Shown here one piece after another: positions 58,035-64,000 of a stretch of DNA of 64,000 bases. Below the pieces are notes generated by a model. That model did no database searches and was not told the origin of the DNA. It saw nothing but the letters and a program-made list of their open reading frames with translations. Numbering within the stretch: position 1 is the first letter of the stretch; every line of letters starts with the position of its first letter. Source of the DNA: Ulota crispa (lineage: Eukaryota > Streptophyta > Bryopsida > Orthotrichales > Orthotrichaceae); contig OY987249.1 of the NCBI GenBank assembly GCA_963920765.1, forward strand, positions 250,501 through 314,500, in the 5' to 3' direction. Both the position numbers and the translations under genes were made by a program.

Positions 58035-59180
58035 ACTGCTAGAAAGAGATTACAAAAAAAGAGAAAAAATACAAACAACAAGTGTCCAAAACTAATGCGT
58101 TTGCGGAAAGCAAGGAGCAACTTTGCATCGAGAGGGTCTGGGGGCCGTTGCCTTGCTCTATATGAGTGCTCAAACCTCCCCCTCAAAAAGTAAGAGCAAG
58201 CACAACCATGTTCTAATGTTAACTAAAAAGCAAGCTAAGCGCAAGGAAATAGCAAGAAGGTGGGTTTAGTTGTAGATTTCCAACTAAAGATGCCTTCCAA
58301 GCAATGGATCTTTTCTAATGAGCCTACAACATACAATGATGAACAAAATGGAAATATATATCCAAAGGGTCTAATGTTGGCCTAACTTGGCTAAGTAAAA
58401 TATAATGTGGGGGTTTATACCTTATCACGGGGACCTACGTACCCTACATCGTAGTCGTTGATGGCCTCCATCTTCCTTGAATGTAAATGCGGTGGGGAGG
58501 AATCAAGGGTGTAGTGACTCTACTTTTAAGGGCAAATAATCACAACACTTTAAGGGGTTTGGTTGATTAACCCCTACTAACAGACCAGCTTACTCTTTGG
58601 ATGAGTGACAAATTATCACAACATAACCCGAGTACCAGGGAATGATTTAGGAGAGGATTAATCCACTTCTAAATGATCCAAATAGTATTTGAGAGTGCAA
58701 GGTCACCTTAAGCTAGATAGTGGCAAAAAGATGATGGATGCACTATTTCAAATGCCAAACTTATGACACAAGTGGAAAATGGCAAGATAGAAATGATTGA
58801 GGCAGTTTTAGGAATCAATATTAAACCCCAACACTTAATGGTCCTTGTGAAACATCCTCTCAAGCCAAGAAGTTGGTGAGGAATAGTTATGGCTTGCACC
58901 TTCTTTCCCTTCCGTCTTTTTCCTTCTTCTATCTTGTAGTTCTCCCTTGGAAGTTGGGCTAGAGGGCAGGCTCGAGGGGCAGGCTTGGGCTAGCAAAGCC
59001 GGAGGTTTGGGAGGCCATGGGAAGGGGTGCCGGCTGCTGGGCGTCAAGGGGCTGGAGATGGCACGTCTGCTTGCCACACGAGGAGCGCTGGGGCTTGTGT
59101 CTGATGGAATTCAAGAGCCGAGAGCTGATGAGTTAGCTACGAGAATGCTGGCCGCAAGCTATGATTGACAGGAACTGGCT
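58035..59180. other. Upstream flank of copia, GC-mixed spacer
   Basis: Expected place of a 5' LTR but none matching 52902-53043 is seen. A TTAACCCC occurs at 58568 without a partner. Opposite-strand frames at 58835-59077 and 58947-59168 overlap each other and lack known domains. Confidence 0.4.
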
Positions 59181-60510
59181 TAGCAATTCTTGAGGCTAGT
59201 AAGCAGGCTACAGGAATGCTCACTGCGTGCCCAATGGAATTCTCAGCTAGGAAGAGGAGCTGGCTTGTAAGTTGTGATCAACAAGGAACTGACTAGCAAA
59301 TTTTGAGAAGCTAGTGAGCGGCTACGGGGAGTGCTAGGCTGCATGTTTGATGAATTCTTGGCTAGAGGGGACTGTGCTCATGAGCTAGTGATTGACAAGA
59401 GTTGGTTTATGAGCTATGATCAACAAGGAGCTAACTAGCAATTCTCGAGAGGCTGGTGAGCGGCTCCGGGGAATGCTGGCTGTGTATCTGATGAATTCTT
59501 GGCTAGAGAGCTGGCTAGCAATTCTTGGAAGTTGGTAGCAAGTCTATGGGGAATGCTAGGTTGCGTGTCCGATGGAATTCTTGGCTAGAAGGGGGGGCTA
59601 TGCTTGTGAGCTAGTGATCAATAGGAGTTGGCTAGCAATTCTTGAGGGCTGGTAAGCAGGCTATGGAGAATGCTAGGCTGCGTGTCTAATGGAATTTTTG
59701 GCAGGGAGCTAGCTTGTGAGCTAATGACCAAAAAGGAGCTAGCTAGCAATTCTTGAAGGCTGGTAAGCAGGCTATGGAGAATGCTAGGCTGCCTGTCTGA
59801 TGGAATTCTTGGCAGGAAGCTGGCTAGCAATTCTCAAGGGTTGGTAGCAGGCTATGGGGGATGCTAGGATGCGTGTCTGGTGAATTCTCGGCTAGGAGGG
59901 CTATACTCGTGAGCTAGTGATCAACGGGGAATTGGCTTGTGAATTGTAGTTGACAGGGAGCTACTAGCAATTCTCGAGAGGCTAGTGAACAGACTATGGG
60001 GAATGTTAAGGCTGCGTGTCTGATGGAATTCTCAACAAGGAGCTGGCTAGCAATTCTCAAAGGCTAGTAAGTAGGTTACAAGGAATGCTAAGACTGCGTA
60101 TCTAGGAATTCTCGGCTAGGGGAGCTGGCTCCTGAGCCAATGATCAATGGGAGCTAGTTAGCAATTCTTGAGGGCTGATAGCACGCTATGGAAGACACTA
60201 GGCTGCATGTCTAATGAATTCTTGGTTAGGAGGGCTGTGCTCGTAAGCTAGTGATTGACTGGCTAGTGGGCTAGTGAGCTGTGGTTGACAAGGAGCTACT
60301 AGCAATTCTCAAGAGGCTAGTGAGCATGCTATGGGGAATGCCAGGCTGCGTGTCTGATAGATTATTAATTAAGAGGGCCGTGCTCATGAGTTGTGACCAA
60401 CAAAGAGCTAGCTTAGCAGGCCTTGAGGGCTAGTAGCGGCTATGGGGAATGCTAAGGCTGCGTGTCTGATGGAATTCTTGACAAGGAGCTGGCTAGCAAT
60501 TCAAAGGCTA
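59181..60510. repeat. Modular tandem array, about 13 units, spacing 80/112/141 bp
   Basis: The motif tagcaattct recurs at about 59181, 59294, 59436, 59516, 59633, 59744, 59825, 59965, 60048, 60159, 60300, 60415 and 60494. Each is followed by a gctagtaagcaggctatgg-like segment, then aatgctaggctgcgtgtctg, then gatggaattcttggctagg. The distances fall in three classes of about 80, 112 and 141 bp, differing by about 30 bp. The longer units add one or two modules like tgagctagtgatcaacaagg. Confidence 0.9.
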
Positions 60511-62390
60511 GTAGCAAGCTATGGAGGGCACTAAGGCTGCGTATCTATAACAGGGTGTGATGTGAGGGGGGCGCTGAAACTCTTTGGTTGACCGTTGGAG
60601 AGGTGAATCTCACAAGCTTAGATAAACTTGGAGCAAGGGCAAGGCTGCAAGCTAATCGAGTTTGGGAAGTGAGGTGACGTCTCAGAGAGTTCCAAAGGAA
60701 CTAAGAGAATTGGCCAAAGCTGAGCTCAAAAGATTCTAGTAGAGCTGCTAGGAGGTCTTGGTCTGGTAAGGCGGCAAAGTTTTAGGAAGGGAATAGTAAG
60801 CCAACCATGGGATCTAACTCACTCTAAGGGTGGACTCTAAGGTTCAATTAATAATCACACTGACTCTTGAGGACTTCTATGAGGTATGGAAAAACAGCAT
60901 CACCAATTATAATCTAATTTTCTAAATGTTAGTAAAATCACTTGCAATAGATAATCAACTCCTAACTTTCACTAGATGATCCACAAAAAAGACTCTAACA
61001 AGGAAGATGATGATAAGTAATGAGAGGAATGGGCCCAAGGGACAAGAGAGAATTTTAAGTAATGAGTGATCTAAACATAACTAAGTGATCGTGACCAAAA
61101 GAGAAATGAAAGTGTTGATGGAAAAAGTGACAAAAGAAATGAACAAGTAATGCTTTTGGAAGGAGGTGGACCTTCTTTTATACATTTGAGGGAGGACATC
61201 TTGTCTTTCTATTTAAGAGATCCATGGATCTTTTGAAATCTACCTAAAGTCTTAGAAAAATTTAAAATGGATGAAATCTGGATGAATTTGCCATGACTTC
61301 TAAAGCGTAGATCTAAACAACAAATAGATGGTGGCATTGGACTCCTTAGATCCAAAATAGCTGGTTTTGGTTGTTTACACTTTCAATTTTGAGCTACAAA
61401 GCGTTGAGAAACTTGAATGAAGGGTTATGGTGGATGGATGAAAAACCCAGAATTGTGAATTCATCCCAGATATAAAAATTGACTACTTGAGGTCTTCCAA
61501 CGTTGTCAGAGAAGCTAGGAAACACTCTTTACTTCTGTAAATGAGATTCCAATAGATGATATCTTGAAATTAAATGACACGCTGTCTTGATGGAGATCCC
61601 TTCATTATATAGATACTTGTTATTTATTTATGTTTGTATTGATTTCAATAAATCAACAGTCAAGACAAAAGATGTGGTTGTGGTAAGAACTACGGTTTGG
61701 TGACAGTGTAGTGGCCAATTATTCTAGTGCATTGCTCCGTCTTGTCACATGCACAGCTCAATGAGATAAGTAGCGCGTTGGTTGAGCCAAGTTCCTGCCT
61801 CACTAGCTGCCAAGCAGTGAGCCGCCATCACTGCTCAACAAGTCCAACGAGGTTCAAATTTGGACTGGCGGGCGACCAGAGACAACCGCTTTTCCAACCA
61901 ATCAAGTCCACAACTTAGGGACTAAAGATAAATATTTGAAGTTATTATATGGTTACAAGGGCATATGACCACTTTACGGTGGTGTTTATTTTGTAATTTA
62001 ATCATTTTATATGTTTATTTGGATGTTTTGAAAAACTCATATATTTTGCTTTTATTTGAACAAAAAATACTAAGGATTTAGAAGTGAATGAGAAAAGTGT
62101 AAAAATAAAAGAGGTTTGGAATCTATGGTAGGGTTAGGATGGAGAAGAGCATGGGCTGATGTGCCTTACCTCCTTACTTTAGATAGGGTTGAAATTAAAG
62201 AGGAGAGATTCCTTAGTATATTGGAAATTAGTATATGAGTATTGATGGAAAAATGGAAGAAATCTCGAAACTTTGATATAAAAAAACTTTATGTATATAC
62301 ATGATTTTGAATTGAAATTTGAACGAGTTGATTTTTGTGTGACTACCTTTTCAAAATGAATTTGCTAGTTTGATTTAAAGTTGTAATGCA
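60511..62390. other. Spacer after the array, nothing recognised
   Basis: First part (to about 61200) is moderately GC; the rest is AT-rich. A small plus-strand frame at 61727-61918 and a B-box-like aggttcaaatttgg at about 61849 were seen but neither is convincing. Confidence 0.45.
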
Positions 62391-63100
62391 AAAGTTATAA
62401 ATATTTGAATTTTGGAGTCAAAAAGTCAAACTATAAAGAAAGGCTAAGACTTTGACAAGCTATAGCTTATGATTTGTATATCATTTTGTAATAAGATTTA
62501 GAAGAGTGTTTATTTTAGTCTTAGCTTTCTAGAAAGTCCTTAAACTCAAAATTTGAAGCTTGAAAAAAAAAGTTATGGAGGTGTAAAAGATTAGAGGTGG
62601 CTGTCCTTTGTTGAGAGAAAGCCAAAACTTTAAAGAGCTACAACTTTTGGAAAATATGAAATTTTCTTTTCAAAATTTTAGAAATGATAGTTTGTTATTA
62701 TAGCTTTCCAAATTATCTTCAATCATTCTATTTAGAGTCTTATTGAAGAAGTTATAGTGTGTAGAAGTTGGGAGTTTAGATACATTCTAAAAAACTGAGA
62801 CCTACATTTTAATTGACTAGAACTTTTGGACAAAGTTTTATTTTGAAGTAAAAAATTTAGAAATTGTAGCCAATGATATCATCTTTCTAAAATGATATCA
62901 TATTTATATGAATAATGTGTAGAACAAAAGTTATAAAGGTTTATAGAGGCAATATTTAGTTTGCAAGGAGGAAGAAGAGCTTCTACTTTAAACTTGCATA
63001 ACTTTTGGACAATAGTTTGGATTAAGTTGAGATTTAGAGGAATATTAGAAGGTTAAAAAAGCTTTTCAAATAGCTATTACACTTAGCATTTGGATCTTTA
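62391..63100. repeat. Diverged tandem repeat, period about 179 bp, four units
   Basis: The phrase aaagttat(a/g) starts units at about 62392, 62570, 62749 and 62928 (spacing 178-179). Each unit also contains a caacttttgga-like phrase and a ttttagaaatgatag-like phrase at matching positions. Units are strongly diverged. Monomer size is like many plant satellite repeats. Confidence 0.65.
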
Positions 63101-64000
63101 AACCATCTGTGATACTAGATAGAAGATCGCAGTCTTTTTAGGACTTGTTGTTTGTGATTTTTTTTATTATTTTTAATAAAACATGAAGACTTGAAGACAT
63201 AAAGACTTACAGATATAAAGTTATGAAGACTTTAAGAAAAATATTTAAGTTTGTTTTTTATGTACGTGTAAGATGTGGTTTTGTTATTCCTAGCTGGTTT
63301 TTGAGGCTCATTTATGAATTTATTTTCATTTTCTTTTATAAACCTTGTTGCAGACAGTTTGGATTAAATCAAGCTTAACCCCATTTATTGTTGTGGTGAC
63401 AAAGTGGAATTGATCGCCCACATAGTTAAAATTTGTTCTGTTCTCATGATTTGGAATTTTAGCGAGCAGATCGTGAATTTGATTTTAGGATCCCATCATA
63501 CGAACAATAACTTGTGTCTGCTACCCCAATCTATCTGTCTCGTATCCAGTGAGCTTTTATCCATAGTTTGATCTTTATATCCCTAGAGCCAACCACAAGA
63601 TAGACCAACGGAAGACTAAAGACTGAAAATTTGAAAAGTAAGAATTAAGACTGACGACAATTTTAGTCAGCAACGTACGATCGCAATGAGACACCCTGCA
63701 TGTTCCCAAGGCGCGTTCCTCTCAACTCGACAACAAGTTTTCTTGAAATTGACTAGATATCGTCATTTGAAATCTTGCCGCTATCAAACAATTTAGAACT
63801 TGGAAGATTGTTGTAAATCTTTGAGAAACTCTTCCATGAATTTTGGTAGCATTTTACTGCCATTTGTCAATTTCCTTCGACCGGAGTTGACTGATAGCCT
63901 GGTAGATTGACTACTTAGAATCTTGTCCTATGAGACGTAAAAGGCATTGGGGCCCTTGGATATAGACGCACTATATTATATGCTAACTGGAAATACAAAC
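63101..64000. other. Spacer, nothing recognised
   Basis: AT-rich becoming mixed after 63400. No feature supported. Confidence 0.45.

Noticed and set aside
58568..58590. TTAACCCC motif as a further TTAA-type element
   Set aside because: No matching right terminus with GGGGTTAA was found within a plausible distance.
61727..61918. Possible small gene or SINE near a B-box-like motif
   Set aside because: The possible A box is about 80 bp away, too far, and the frame has no recognised domain.

Overview
This is nuclear DNA of a land plant. Four plant-type genes lie as small GC-richer islands in about 64 kb of AT-rich sequence made largely of transposon remains. All four have intact reading frames: MO25 (20880-21896 +, one coding exon behind a 5' UTR intron), SYS1 (32356-33275 -, two exons), a small DnaJ-type zinc-finger protein (37283-38355 +, three exons) and the meiotic TPR protein ZIP4/SPO22 (38999-42714 -, six exons). 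Short introns, an intronless MO25 frame and long repeat-filled spacers would suit a bryophyte or lycophyte better than a typical angiosperm, but this is only a hint. The genes are ordinary housekeeping or meiotic loci; nothing suggests they act together.

Layout. 1-6.8 kb: minisatellite, a foldback element, a SINE-like piece and the first TTAA-type element. 6.8-19.4 kb: nested and chained DNA transposons. 19.4-22.5 kb: MO25. 22.5-31.5 kb: more DNA elements and a foldback with near-identical arms. 31.5-34 kb: SYS1. 34.4-36.7 kb: two more DNA elements. 36.7-42.8 kb: the zinc-finger gene and ZIP4, converging. 44-52 kb: more DNA elements and fragments. 52.3-58.0 kb: a decayed Ty1/copia retrotransposon (minus strand) with an antisense reading frame carrying an RNase H1 N-terminal domain, next to a broken unknown coding fragment. 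59.2-60.5 kb: a modular tandem array. 62.4-63.1 kb: a diverged tandem array of period about 179 bp.

The strongest signal is a large group of non-autonomous DNA elements bounded by TTAA, with ends of the form CCCCTAAA...TTTAGGGG. About 17 complete or broken copies fall in several size classes (about 225, 360, 640-900 and 920-960 bp) and make up roughly one sixth of the window. One sits inside a copy of a different repeat whose sister copy, 4 kb away, has the empty site with a single TTAA. This shows TTAA target duplication, the hallmark of the piggyBac superfamily. No transposase is encoded here. TWA-flanked Harbinger-like, TA-flanked Stowaway-like and CACTA-like elements are also present, and several are nested so their order of insertion can be read.
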